From contig JALDNG010000006.1 of the NCBI GenBank assembly GCA_024349245.1, positions 5,323,001-5,387,000 on the forward strand: 64,000 nucleotides of DNA. Direction: 5' to 3'. The DNA comes from Neodontobutis hainanensis (taxonomy: Eukaryota > Chordata > Actinopteri > Gobiiformes > Odontobutidae). Made by a program: the position numbers and the translations under genes. Shown here piece by piece: positions 28,060-40,900 of the stretch (position 1 is its first letter; each line of letters begins with the position of its first letter). The notes beneath the pieces are model-generated. The model ran no database searches and was not told the DNA's origin. It saw only the letters and a list, made by a program, of their open reading frames with translations.

Positions 28060-28830
28060 TACTCTCTCTGTGGCGCAACAGTGCTGGATCCCAGCAGGGG
28101 ACATTGCTGATTGCTGACCACACACACAACACAATGTTCCCTGTGAACCCATGGCTTTATAGCTGCCCCGGCTTTGATGCAGCATCTAATTGGCCAAGAT
28201 GAACTGTTGCTGTGGCAGCTTGGGGTCCAGCTCAACTGTACACCAGTCTACTGCCTCTTTAATTAGGTCCCCTCTGCCTCTTGTGCGTGTATAAAAATAT
28301 GTAGTATATGTGTACTATACTATGTGCAATATACCAATATGTACATCTTTTCTTTACCACTAGCGTGATCAGTTTAGTGCTTGATGTTTTTCTGCAATTA
28401 TATATGAATAATTTATTTCTGTATTTGAAATAATTAATTCGGAACTTGTATTAAATCAGTAAGTCTATCACTGGTTACTGTATCTCAACATTATAACATG
28501 CATGGCTGAATAAAGAAGGAGAGGTCTGCACAGCCCAGCAGTGTATTTTCTCAGTACTTAACGTTGCTTGAGGTAGCACTGATTGGCTCAGGCGGTGACA
28601 GGGTGCGATGGAGTAGAAAAAAGACTGAGGGATGTCTCAGTGGTTTGTTTTCGCAGGCCCTTCACTTCTCAGCGTTTGGTGATGGGTCTGGAGCCCGTTG
28701 TCGGCATGGAGTGAGTGGCGCTTTGTTTAACTTCCTCTCAGTGCTAGAGAAACCAGCAGGGCCTGATAATGAGTCTGCAAACAAGACTCATGAGGAAAAA
28801 GACGACCTTCCTCATTACTAATTGCAGAGA
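28060..28830. promoter_or_regulatory. CNE-like cluster
   Basis: Two complex stretches (28060-28280 and 28560-28830) flank a plainer A+T-rich gap. The second has an 85-codon open frame without family resemblance, more probably chance in G+C-richer DNA. Confidence 0.33.
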
Positions 28831-29880
28831 ATAATTTTAGGCAGGAGCTAGGTACTGTCAAAACACAAATAGGGCACCTGACAACTTGTGAAAAGCAATA
28901 CACTAATACAGGAGAAATGTAAAATAAACAACCTCAATTAGAAGTAAAACTAATACATAAGTGGCTCAAACTGAAAAAGCTATATCAAAGTTGTGACCAG
29001 CTATGTTTATTTGCATAAAATTTAAGAAATGCCAGAAAAAAAAACATAATATCTCTCGGCTTATGCTAAACTTGCTAGTGCACAATGACTGATTACAGCA
29101 AATTACTATCTCTGTATGGGTTGCTGTATATCCGCTTCCCAAGCAGTAGGCAGCCCTGGAGCAGCGGATGAGAAATTGTTCCACCCAAGTACCATAAAAA
29201 CAGATTGGAAGCTTGGCACAGCAAATTAGCTGCACAGGAAGCACCCCTTAAACCCCCTGTTTTATTCATGAGCATGAAGGCTTTTGGAGTCAAAGAAACC
29301 CCTATGGTCTTGCTTCCTACATCAAGGTTGCATGTTGTGTCATTATGGAAAGTCACATTTATTTTCATGCCACATTAAAAACTTCACATATTAACAGATG
29401 CTGCCATGTACAAAATGTAAAATAATTAATAATTCTTTGGAAAATAAAATAGGGAAAAGGCAGTAGCTTAAAAAATAAAATAAAATAAAAGAGTATGCAC
29501 ACATTTGAACAACAATACAGGACTTGAAAAAAATGGTGCTTCAATTAAAGAAAGAGCTGCTCATATTTTAAAACCAAATTACAAAATAAAAGTATTTTTT
29601 GAAAATGTGTTTTATAATTTAAAAAAGTTACAACTTTATGTTTATATTATGTGCTTTTTATTTGGTCATTTTAATATTTTTCAAACCGAAACTACTCATT
29701 TTTCCAAAGATAGAAAAGTTAAAAAGGTCTATTTGCTATTATGTAAATAAACATGCTTAATAAGTAGCATGAATGAATTACCCAATATAGTATTTTTAAT
29801 GCTTTCCATCAACCCCCCTATACACACCATACATACTATTCTAAACCACAGAAAATGTACAACTCACATCCATATGTTTT
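28831..29880. other. Intergenic, A+T-rich, no gene seen
   Basis: Includes a short (AAAAT)n-like stretch at about 29468-29492 and the octamer ATTTGCAT at 29009-29016. Confidence 0.6.
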
Positions 29881-30955
29881 TGTTTATTTGGTTTGTCTGG
29901 GTGCCAGCATTCCTAATTGTCCTCTCTGAATTTAGCAACTTGGTCTCTCGTCATTATTGTCTCAGTGAAGTCCTAATGAGTGGAATTGTTATCTGAAAGA
30001 TGGCTCCCTTTTTTCCCTGCTGTGAAAGCACATTATATCCAGACAGCTCATTTCCATTTCCCCTGTCATCTCTCTAGAAATGACGTTCAGTGCTTGAAAC
30101 TGTTTATTTCCAAATTCAGACCTCCTCCGCGGCAGCCATCGGCTTCAATTACCAGTTTTTCCTGAGCGGAGCCATCAGGCAGCCTGACACTGAGGTCCAA
30201 CCTAATTCCCACCTTCTCCAAAGTCAAGAGCATAATGTGCAGATAAAAAAGGTGGAAAATAGCCTGCCGCTCATTAGCATGCAGCGCCTGCCTGTTCATT
30301 TGCCTGCTGCGAATGAAAGTTTGGACACTCAGCGCCTTGTGCAATACGAGAATAGTCCTCTTCAGACTGCTTCGTGTCCTTACTGGCACGGAAAGGTCAT
30401 TGGCAAAGGTGTGCATTCAGCAACCTGGCTCACTGCTCTTTAGTGGCCCACCTGGGAGAGGGTTAGCTGGGGGTATTGATTCAGGGAGAACCTCATTACC
30501 TGCTGAATCAACATATTATTGCCATGTTTCACCCTGCCGAATTGTTTACAAGTGTCTTTAGCACGGGCAAAACCCAGATCTGGGAGGCCATGACCACATT
30601 CATTAGTCCCTGACCCCAGTGATTATGTGTCATCTGATACGCTGCTATCTGGCTTGGCCACATGATCAGGGCCACTAGCCTGCATTGGCCTGAGCCCATT
30701 ACAACACCTCTCTTTCTACCTCTTTCTCCCCCTCGATCTCTCTTTCCTAGCTCTGTGCTCCCTCTGAATGTATCCATTAGCCTGGCGATGTGTAAATTGT
30801 TTTCACCTGCACTGCGGGCAGATGGGGAGCAGTGTCTCTGTCGTGATTTCCTATGCATGAGCTTTCTAATCAGCTGGAGTGTAACACGAATCCCTTGCTC
30901 CTTGCTAGAAAAAGGTGAGTTTGTGCGAGAGTGTACATATGCATAACACATGGCA
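29880..30955. promoter_or_regulatory. Large CNE-like block with open frames on both strands
   Basis: The longest stretch of complex sequence outside kiz. Open frames of 117 codons (+, 30090-30443), 109 codons (-, 30087-30416) and 144 codons (-, 30529-30963) overlap here, but none resembles a known protein and the opposed pair cannot both be real. The likely cause is constrained non-coding DNA with few stops. An unrecognised exon is the alternative. Confidence 0.4.
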
Positions 30956-31408
30956 GAGAACACATGATCTCACAATCTGAAATCAATATGCATGCTGTGT
31001 TGTAGGGATATTGCTGCAGAAGTGGTGGTGATCGGGTTTATTATATGAGGTTCGCCTTACAACCCTGTGATGGCTTAATACATAAGAGAGGGCCTGGGCC
31101 TGAGCTGATCCTCAGTCTCAATTTCACTTTAAATTGAAGGATAATTTGACCTGGAAGGCTAAACCCACATTCGAGCAATGACATTCAGCAGGAGTGTCAA
31201 CCAACTGTGACCCTCACTCAGAGTCAGTAGAAGATGTCCCTCATACAAACAAATAAAGCTCTCTCTAAAGCCTTAACATTGAAGTGAAATGTGCCCTATG
31301 GACCTTCATGGGGGTCATTCTAGACCTGGACTGGCTCTGAGCTGGCAAAAAGAAATAGAATATTAAACACTGTCTGTATAAAACCAATACAGATATTCAA
31401 ATAGTATG

Positions 31409-31411
<3 letters not shown>

Positions 31412-31490
<79 letters not shown>

Positions 31491-31511
31491 GTATATGTAT
31501 ATATATATATA
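31412..31511. repeat. (TA)n microsatellite with GTATAT interruptions
   Basis: Pure AT/TA to about 31484, then three GTATAT units and more TA. It creates Ile-Tyr repeat frames on both strands that are not genes. Confidence 0.98.
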
Positions 31512-32144
31512 AAACTTTTGTTATATATTATGATGTTGCTAGCCACATTAGGAATGTGTTCATTCCTCAATTTTTCATCACCCAATACATACTTTCATGT
31601 AAATACAAACTAGCACGCTACGTCTCCAAATTACCAAGGGACAATTTTGAGCTTTCTTCCAGTCATATTGTATAGGGATCCAAAAAGTCAGTATTAGTGT
31701 ATTTTTTATGTACATTTTTGGTTCCATGCTTTCATTCAACATATGAATGACAACTGCTGAATATTGCATGTGTTACGGTAATGTTGTGAATTATAATGCA
31801 ACTTCAAGTCTTCAGTTTAGCTACTGCAACAAATTCAATCATTGCCAAAACTTGTAAAGCTTGGCTAATGCTTTATTGCTAAGGAGTTAAGACGAAATTT
31901 AACAAGACTTTTATTTATAGATTAATTTTAGTCAACCCAAGCCACGGAGGAACAAACACCCAGCGCAGCCTGTCACATACCTGACCTAAACAGCTGGCCC
32001 ACATAAACCTCATCAACTGACAAGTGCACATGTTGCCTTTTGTCTATGCTGCACACCAATGCTGCTATCAGCTGTCAGACAGTATTCTGGTTGTAATCCG
32101 GTATTTGGTAAAGCCATAATACTGGATGAAATGCATAACTGTTC
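31512..32144. other. Intergenic, no gene seen
   Basis: Ordinary A+T-rich DNA between the TA microsatellite and the MITE. Confidence 0.6.
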
Positions 32145-32435
32145 TACGGTGGCCTGGAAGTGCAAAACAAATTTACAAAGTACAGAACACATGTACAATT
32201 TACAAAGCGTTCTTACAAATTTACTTTTACCAATGTCAAGATAATTTGAACTCTTTAAAACAAATTTACAAAGTACAATACACAATTATAATATCAAAAA
32301 CATTTTTTTACATTAAATTAAACAAAGTAAATTGTAATTGGATAAAACATTTTTACCAGTGAAATAAAAATTAAGAAGGTTTCATACGTTGTAAATGTTT
32401 TTTGTAAATTTGTTTTGCACTTCCATACCACTGTA
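32145..32435. mobile_element. MITE with about 35-bp terminal inverted repeats, Tc1/mariner-like
   Basis: The left end reads TACGGTGGCCTGGAAGTGCA and continues AAACAAATTTACAAAG. The right end (about 32401-32435) is its near-perfect reverse complement, with only about three mismatches. A TA sits at each outer edge, consistent with the TA target duplication of Tc1/mariner elements. The 290-nt length excludes a transposase. The interior repeats AACAAATTTACAAAGTACA at about 32166 and 32260. Confidence 0.75.
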
Positions 32436-34599
32436 CCATTCACTGCAACCAAAACATTGGGAACAGGAAAACAAACCCACTCGAACAGTACAACAATACA
32501 AGGCATGAGTGTCCCAACAACAAACCATTGTCATTATCCTTGAGAGTCTTTGTTTAAAACACACTATGGCAGTGTGTTCTCAGACAGCACTCAAGACTGG
32601 CCTGATGTTTATTCAAATATCAAGTGCAACAGCATGATACATCTCATTTTCCATTTTACCAATAAAAGGTGGCAAGAACTGGAGATAGAAAAGTAATGTA
32701 TTCTATGTCAGGTGTCTCTTCAATGATATTATTAAACAAATTTTGTTGGACCCTTTTATACACTTGATAGCACTAATTGCTGTCGTTGTATTCACAATAC
32801 ATAATGAAAAATAATTTAGTAAAAAATAAATGCTGTTCTTAGAATTAGTTCTTTAACTTTTTTAGGCTTTATTTCATAAAACCATGTTAGATAGACAAAA
32901 AACATGGTAAGAGAGAAGGTAATCACATTAAGCAAATGAGACAAAACTATATATAATTTTCATTTAATAAAAATCAAACTATACCAGTGCCAACTAGAAG
33001 TACTAAACATGAAATCATTCAAGCACTGCCAATGCCAAACTTGTTTTACTGGTGGTATTTATAGAAACAACGGACTAGTAAATTCACACAAACACCTTCA
33101 AAGCTTATTGCAATCTAGTGTAGACACAATATTAACAAAATAAACCACACTTTAATTTCCAGTTTCACAGATCATTACCTGGGTTCTAGGCAAATAATAG
33201 GTTTCAACTCAAGAATATACAATGCTATGATGCTGTAAAATGGTAATGTGTTAATAAAAAAATGTAAAAAATAATAGAAATGCATATTTAGGCTTCCCAC
33301 AATTGGCAACTTTAATTAGATTTCTTGTCTTTAGTTGAGAATTGCATCAACCCTAAACACAGCTTCACTATCTAAGTGATAGAGAAAAGAGTGAAGGGAG
33401 TTCCACACAAACCACAACAGTGGAAGAACAGCTACAAAAGAGAGATAAACCTAACAACACAGAGAGGTAAGTCAACTGTTCCAAGTCTTAAACAAGGGGG
33501 TGTGCTGTGGGTAGAGCAGATAATTTACCATTTGTGTAAGCTGTTTATCAAATTATTAACTGCACAGATGTTTCTGACTTGCTAGGGGCAGAAGAGGGGC
33601 TCTGCCAGGCAAGGGAACAAAGGTCTGAATGATTCAATGGAGATGTGCACTGAATATCAATTTAATTTACTGGCTGTTAATTCTCATGCAAATTCTGACC
33701 TCTTTTAAAGCATATCAATAGCCATACACATTAAATGTTTTCAGAAAGGCAATGGAGGGGGGGCAAGAGTTTCCAGTATTGTCTTCTGTGTAGTAAGATG
33801 TAAAAAATGTATGCCTGGCACTTTTTGTGTTTATAGATAAGCTTTTTTATCTATTAAGCTGTAGGTTGCAAACATCACAATAATATTCTTCTGTTCAGAA
33901 AAAAAATATACTAAGATATAAATACAGTATAGTAAGCAAACCAAAACTTTCTATTGATTTGAGTGACTATATACAGTCTACTCTCTATTTTGCTTTTACC
34001 TTGAATCACTCGCAGTCTCTGTGGATGCCAATGAAGTACAAAACAGGCATCAGGAGGTGACAAGAAAAAAGAGCATCTGCTTGAAGATAATCATGAAAAC
34101 ATGGCATCTGATAGAGACTAAACACTCACATGATTCTCAGATAGGCTCAGTTGAACAGCAGTGATGAAAGTCCAATTTTCTTCATTACCTCCAGGACCAC
34201 CACCTTTCAGCTCGACAAAAACGTTGACAACAATATCAATTACACGTGCAGGGGGCAAACAAGGGGATTTATTCCACAACAAATAGCCTCATAGAAATAT
34301 GCTAAACAGAAGCAGATAAGAAAGGAATAAAAAAAATTAACTGTTTAAGCTAAAGCCCAATTTTTATCAGACTGAAATTATATTTGTGTGTATTGGGATG
34401 GTCGTCAAATAAAATTCACAATAAGGATGTGGGTGTGTCACTTTGATGGAAAGGGCATGCAGCCTCTCCAACTGTCAAAACTGACAGCTTGCAATCTACA
34501 ATATGTCCATCCTTTCATTTGATAATCCTTCAACAAAATGTAAACACATAAAAAAAAACATGCCAAGGTATGTTGTTGTTGTTCACCTTAGCACTAATG
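32436..34599. other. Intergenic upstream of kiz, A+T-rich, no gene seen
   Basis: No divergent gene on the minus strand is recognisable. Octamer ATGCAAAT at 33686-33693. Confidence 0.6.
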
Positions 34600-34780
34600 C
34601 TACGTTACTAAACGTGTTGCCAACCACAAATAAAAGCGCCTAGACGTGAACTTTTCTCTCGAACATTACTAATTTGGAGACCCCGCTCGAACCATGCGCC
34701 CACATATTGCCCACGTGACCACTCTTTCAGGAGCAAAGCTTGCTGGGAAGCGGTGTTCATGGTAACCAATGTAAACAGCA
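34600..34780 (+). promoter_or_regulatory. kiz: kiz proximal promoter / 5' UTR
   Basis: This is an island of richer G+C and CpG between A+T-rich flanks, ending at the kiz ATG. It contains CCACGTGACC at 34711-34720 (an E-box of the USF/TFE type). TGCTGGGAA at 34741-34749 matches half of a ZNF143/STAF site. An RFX X-box lies just after that. There is no TATA box at a sensible distance. The transcription start cannot be placed from sequence. Confidence 0.55.
34753..34766 (+). promoter_or_regulatory. X-box (RFX binding) motif upstream of kiz ATG
   Basis: GTGTTCATGGTAAC matches the 14-base X-box consensus GTHNYYATRRNAAC at every position but the third. It is 14 nt upstream of the ATG. RFX factors drive ciliary and basal-body genes through promoter-proximal X-boxes, which suits kizuna. 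Confidence 0.55.
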
Positions 34781-34914
34781 ATGTCTCGTTCTCCAATTCC
34801 TGTCTCTCTTACATATCGTTCGAGGGAAGTAAAAACGACCAGCATGATTCACAGCGAGGATCAGGATCAGTACTACGAAAAGATAACGTCAATTCAACAG
34901 AGTCTGTATATAAG
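34781..34914 (+). CDS. kiz: kiz exon 1 (residues 1-45)
   Basis: Starts at an ATG reading MSRSPIPVSL and ends at donor AG|GTAAGG, leaving two bases of a split Ser codon. It encodes the DQYYEKITSIQQSL segment, which aligns with the start of the kizuna coiled coil. A longer overlapping frame from 34753 does not match the family. Confidence 0.93.
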
Positions 34915-37900
34915 GTAAGGATACCGGCTTTATGTAGCGTTGAGTTTTGTGGCATGCAGCCTGCTTCTTGTAGCTCTGCTAAAGCGTGTAGCTATTGAGC
35001 TAAGAAGCTAGCTAACCGAAAGGGAGAAATGTCTACAACAAGCGATTAGCTAAGCTAGATAGTCGTTTTTGACTGGTTGTGACCATAGTGTGAGATTATT
35101 TTATAGACGTTGGAGTGTCAGTAAAATTATATATTTATGGTTCCGAGTTTCGTAGTCTGTCAATTCTGGATTTGTGAGACCGTTACGGCTAAAACCTGTT
35201 TTTGTTTATGCACGTGTGTCTTTGTAGTGAGAAACGGAGACTGGAGTTGGAGAGGGAACTATTTGCTTACTCCAAATCGGACAAAAGAATGTAAGTTAAT
35301 GTTGAAGATAACTGCTTATAGAAAAACTTTGGCTATATGTTTGACTTTGACTATAGTTTTATTATGTATAGCTATTTATGTAATAATTATAATTTATAGA
35401 AAGTAACGATACATTTCTTTTAAATATTTAAAAGCAACTATTTCTTGGATTTACCACAAATAATACTTGCATACCATGCCTAAATATAGGCAAAAACACA
35501 TTATGCCGGCTATTATACTCTGCTGGTGACATGAGTGTGAGTCTGAATGTGACAAATACGATTAAAATTTTCACATATTGTGTCTAACATTTTTCTTTTG
35601 AAAAGTGTAGCTCTTACTTTTTGACAATGCTTTCAGATAATATTCCCTTTGGATAATAGTTCTCCATTGACTTTAGTTCACAGATAAAGAGTTCCAAACT
35701 GCGCAGTTATCTCAAGGAAATCTCTGACAGGGAGGCTCGAGCGAAAATGAGAAACCTTGAGCTTCTGAGAGAAGTGGAGTGCATAGAAATTAGCATGAAG
35801 AAAAACCATCCCGAACGTGGCCCTCTGCAGCAACAAAAGGTATAACACACATGATCACATGCCTTATTCAATTGTTAAGTGGAGTGTTTATTATTATTAT
35901 ATAACTTTATATTATTTTGACTAGGAGCAAGCTAGTTTATTGAAATGAATACATTTTAGCTAGTATTTTGTTACAATTGAACATTTCTACATCATGCTTT
36001 CTAGGTGTAATGCTTTGCACACAGTGCTGAAATTGTAATTGCTCTGTATAACAATAGTAAACACTTAGACTGTGCAATTTAGTGAGACAAAAAACAATGA
36101 GCCAGTCAGATTATCACTTTAAACTGAACAACTGTGCTTGACAGCTTAATATCAAATTAACAAAATTGGCTAATTATAACTCGCTGAGTTAATTGCCCAA
36201 TATAGAGACTCTGAAGTGCTCCAAAGGTTTAGTCATTCTCTCCCCTCAAGCAGTTAGTTTATTTCCTCTTTATGAGTCCCCTTCATGGTGTTTTTTTTTA
36301 TTTCGCTCATTCTGTCACTGCTCTATATTTATGTGAGTTATATATTAAGACACTAAAAAAGTACAGAATAGTCTACATAAACACATTCAGCTTCTAATAC
36401 ATTTTAGACTAATGTAGTAAAATTCATTAGTATCATTTAAGTACTGGTAAACTGCATTTGTATTGATGGGATGATTGAGTCATGTTAGTGCAGATCCAGG
36501 TACACTTTAAAAGTCCATAATTTTTTTGATTTGGAGTCCAGATTAAGGACATAATATTATAGGGCGTCACAGCTACACACAGGACAGTAATTGTAACAGA
36601 GACAGTAACAGAGTGACTTGCTTTTTATTAATGCTACACAACAGTATTTATGTGCATGTTATTTTTATTTTTATTTTTTTTATTTTACAGACAGATGTTT
36701 TAAAAAAAATTTCAAACTTTATGGAAGCTAGAATGAGAAGAGAGCAAGAGGCTAAAGCTGCAAAGGTAACGCAGTATTGTTTGAATGCCTTTTTTTGCTT
36801 AATTGTTGAAAAGGGAGCCTTTTGTTGTGTTTCTCTTTATACTGTTTACAAGGTTTATTCAAATCTAAGTTCCATGGAGCTTTATTGCATGCTTGGAATT
36901 ACAAAGAAAAGCAGACATTATGCCGGGTAAATCTTTAGAGAAGTCTACATTTAAACTGTGTATCTGTAATAGCACAGGTGTCTAATCCTAGCTGGTGGAT
37001 CTGTACAAGCAATGTAGTTCAAGCCCATAGCTGCTTTCTCCCTTCACTTAAAGCAGTAAAAGCTCTTTTAGATGAAATGTCTAAGACATCTCATAATAAC
37101 TTGGAGCATGCTGTCTAGAGCAGTCACTTGTAACTGTGTGCAAAACCCCCCTCAGCCCGTCAATATTGTAATGAGCAAAATGGTACCGTCACTCCATTAT
37201 GCATACAAGCCATTGGCTGGCAGTGTGCATGTCCCTCAGGCTGCTGCATTCATTAAGGGAAGCTTACCGGGCTGAAAGCTGGAGACAGATGATAACGGGA
37301 TATGATTTTCATATTTAATACATTCCTTGGAAGAGCACACGCGTGCCGCAGATTGATAGAAGAATCAATTGCTACTTTACTGAAACACTTTCTACTTTGC
37401 CCTGCAGCTACCGATGGAATCACTCATCCAAGAAATTAACTTTTCCTCTTTTTTACCTACTTTGTGGATCTGCTGGGCAGGCTACATGGTTTACAGTGAA
37501 TGTTATTAAGCAGCTAACTGTTTGGTATTTAAGACGCTTATCAGAAAAGAAACAGAAGCCATGCTTTTTGTTATTATGTTTGGAGGGAGGCTTTTTTGCT
37601 TGACTCTCTCCTCCCCTTGGTGACACTGCAGACATGAATCAAAACATTAAAAGTTTAAACATTGATCTTAAGACATTCTTCTGAAATGTGTTGTGAAAAG
37701 AATTTCAACCTTGGCCTAACTAACTAACTACGCTACACTTAATATGCTCAAACAATTATAAGTGGCTAGTTAACACACTTGGAATAAATTTCCATGAAAA
37801 CACTGCTATTCATCTTAAGATTTTGTCATTATGAGAAACATATGATTTGGGTGATGTAGAGTGCCATGTCACAATGTTACATGTGTGTTTTTTCCCTAAT

Positions 37901-40900
37901 TGCAGGTGAAAGCTATGCAACACCAGGACATCTCCTTTGCTCATTCAGCTAACACACCATCACCTTTAAGTTTAATGGGCCAGCAAGCCCCAAAAAGGTC
38001 GGAAGTTGGTCACACAAGTGTATGCTCAGACAATACATTGGATTGTCCTCCCAAATGCAGTATGCACTTTCATGAACATTTACCAAGTGGGCTTTTGAAG
38101 GACTCCAGAGCTTGTAGGGAGGATACCGCCAGAAACCAAGCATATTTATCAAATGACATTTCAGGTTCAAACAATTCCCCTGATGGCTATAATTTGAGTG
38201 ACAAACATGAAATAACAATAGCAGGGCTCCCAATTGTTTATGCTTTAACAGACACGGCCAAGAACGTGCATTTTAGAAGTCATGACGAACAAGATTCTTC
38301 ACCTCTGGTGACCTTGACCGTGCCTGAGGAGAAGCCAGCCCCCAGCAGCACTGTTCTTATGGGAGCTATAAGTCCTATTGTAGAAAAAACCGAGCCCAAA
38401 GAATTAACACTAGTAATGAAAGCTGCAGAAAAAGACCATAAACACCCGGTGTCTGAAAGCACTACAGGACAAAAGTCTCTGATTTTACAGGGTTTGTAAC
38501 ATGTTTCTTAGTTAAACACCAGAATACACCACAATGTAAATGTAAAATAAGCAATATTGTTCATACTCTGTTTACACAGGAAGTTGTAAGAGTATGCTTA
38601 GCTCTGAAGTGAACTTGTCCTTAAGCAATTCTAGTGCCCTGTCAATTTCTTTGACACAATCTGACCTGTATGAAGATCTACCAAGGAGTGAAGCTGCTGA
38701 CAAACCTGAAGTCATGGAAGAATCTGACGATAGCCACCAAAGCAGTGTTGAGTCCTTGTTTCATTCTGACAGGTCTGACAGTCCATCTCAGGTGATCTTG
38801 GACAGGTACAGTACACTTGACATTTGTACTTTGTTGTCTGTTATTTGTCAAACAAATGAGACTGAAACAATTTAGTCTTTATGGGCAAAGACATACTACA
38901 AAAGGACAATGTTTTGCACAACCATGCCAAACCCCATCTGAAACTGACAGAAAAGATTGTGAACTCGATGGTGCCACAAAAGTCATGTTTGATGCCACTG
39001 GGCTCTCTACCAAAGCAGTAACTGCAGTAGTAGCTGTCATGCATCTTATAGGCAGTCGGCCAAACCTGTCACTAACAGTATTGCCATAATCCAAGATAAT
39101 ACTGTAACAGAGCAATTTTCTGCTTGAGAGACCGTAGGAAGTCCCCAGTGGAGGAGGAAATTTGTGGCACTATAGAGTGTTACGGAGGATGGGCATATAG
39201 ACAGCACTTAGGGCCACAAATCCTTAGTGTCACGATAGCCTCTGAGTTGAAGGATCGTTTTGGATGGGGTTAGAGCCACATAAAATCCTATGTAAATGTT
39301 TTTAGCCAGAGCCTGCATTTTTCCAGCAGTACTCTGTGAACAGAACCTCTTGTGTAGTCAAAAAGCAAATGAAAACTTTTTGTGCAATATTTTTCACATC
39401 AGCATTTTCTTCTTTAATCTTTAATCATTTTTGGTAGTTGGTAATTATAAAATCACCATAATTGAAATTGGCAGCAATATTTTCTGGTTACATTTAAAAC
39501 CCCTTATAATGTGTGTTTCATACTGCTAATATTTTGTGTATTTTGTGTATTTTGTGACTTCATGAGCCATGAGCATGAGTCTACTCCGATAGCAGCCTGT
39601 CTCCATCTTCTGACTCCTTCTTCACAGTGTTAAGACAATTGGCTTTTGTGGGACAAAAACTAAGTTATGCAGCGTGTCCCCACTATCCATGTGGTTTATT
39701 ACATATTTTCCACTCCTTTTATGTATTACATGGGCTGTCTGTGTCGATGAGATTCCTTTGACACCAATCACTCAACAGTGAGCCCATTCCATGTGGTAAA
39801 TCACCTTGGGGTCAGAACTGAACACTGCAGAGCAATATCTCTGCAGAGAGGCTGACCTTTCTCTCCTAGCTAACAATGTGCTCCTGATGATGTCGGCACA
39901 TGGACAACAGCAGCATCTAAAGTGAGGTTGCAGACCTTGACATGAAAGCTGGCAACAATACAATGAAAGGTTTGCGGGGAAAAAACACAACTAATTCACT
40001 TTCTCCTTCTCTAAAGGTCCCTTTTTGAAGAGCATTGACAAATAAAGTGGAAAGAGAAAGATGACTATTTCAAGGACCATGCTGACGATAAGGGAGAAAA
40101 GAGACCGAGCTTTTGCCTGTTCTACTTCAGTCACACTGAAGAGGACTTAGCACAGACAGATTGCACACTACAGAATGTCATGGATATAATTCATGACATC
40201 CTGCTTAATCAGGATGTTACCAGGAAACAACCTGAGGGGAAAATGGGAGCAATTGTTTTCTGACCTCTAACCCAGGAGCCTGTTACAGATTGTCAAAATC
40301 TTTTTGGCCTCTTTTACACAGGCGGATCAGGATCTCTTGGCTGGGGATCCTAGGAGAATTCAATGAGGGCCACCCAGAGCTTAATACTTCAGCTAGCTCC
40401 CCAAATCAACATGCATTAGACATCCATCTCACATTTTGCAAAAGGGCCAGATTAAAATATAAATCTCAAAACAAAAATAACACGGGGTAACACCTTCTTT
40501 TGAAAGTTTTTTTGGCTTTTTATTATAAGCTGTATTAAATGTAAATGGTTAATATGTGCATTAGTTTATTATTCTCATGGTGTTACACATTGAATACTAA
40601 TATGTTTTACCTTACCAATAGGCAATTAATTCTGTAAGCATTTGAGTTTTTAGCTTTCTCATTCAAACAGGAGATACAATTGCATCAACAGCAGACAGTT
40701 GAGGTTGTTGAAGTTCTTTGTTGGGAAGTCTGTATTTTAACAATCTAATCTGCCAGCAGTCCTTGAAGCTCATAAAAAATGCACAGAATGATGTATCTCT
40801 TTTTCTTCTTGATCAAAAGGCAGCTTGTTTTAACAAATAGAAGGATATCAATTGCATGACCTTCTGTATTTATGCTTCCTTTCATTACATACACAGGCTA

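Noticed and set aside
30529..30963. 144-codon minus-strand open frame as a gene
   Set aside because: No family resemblance, and it lies in a block where other frames on both strands are also open; treated as CNE-like sequence.
34753..34998. 81-codon frame starting upstream of the kiz ATG
   Set aside because: It is in another frame from the kizuna reading, which starts at 34781 and matches the family; the longer frame reads through the exon 1 donor.
35137..35406. 89-codon frame over kiz exon 2
   Set aside because: Out of frame with the kizuna coiled coil and running into intron on both sides.
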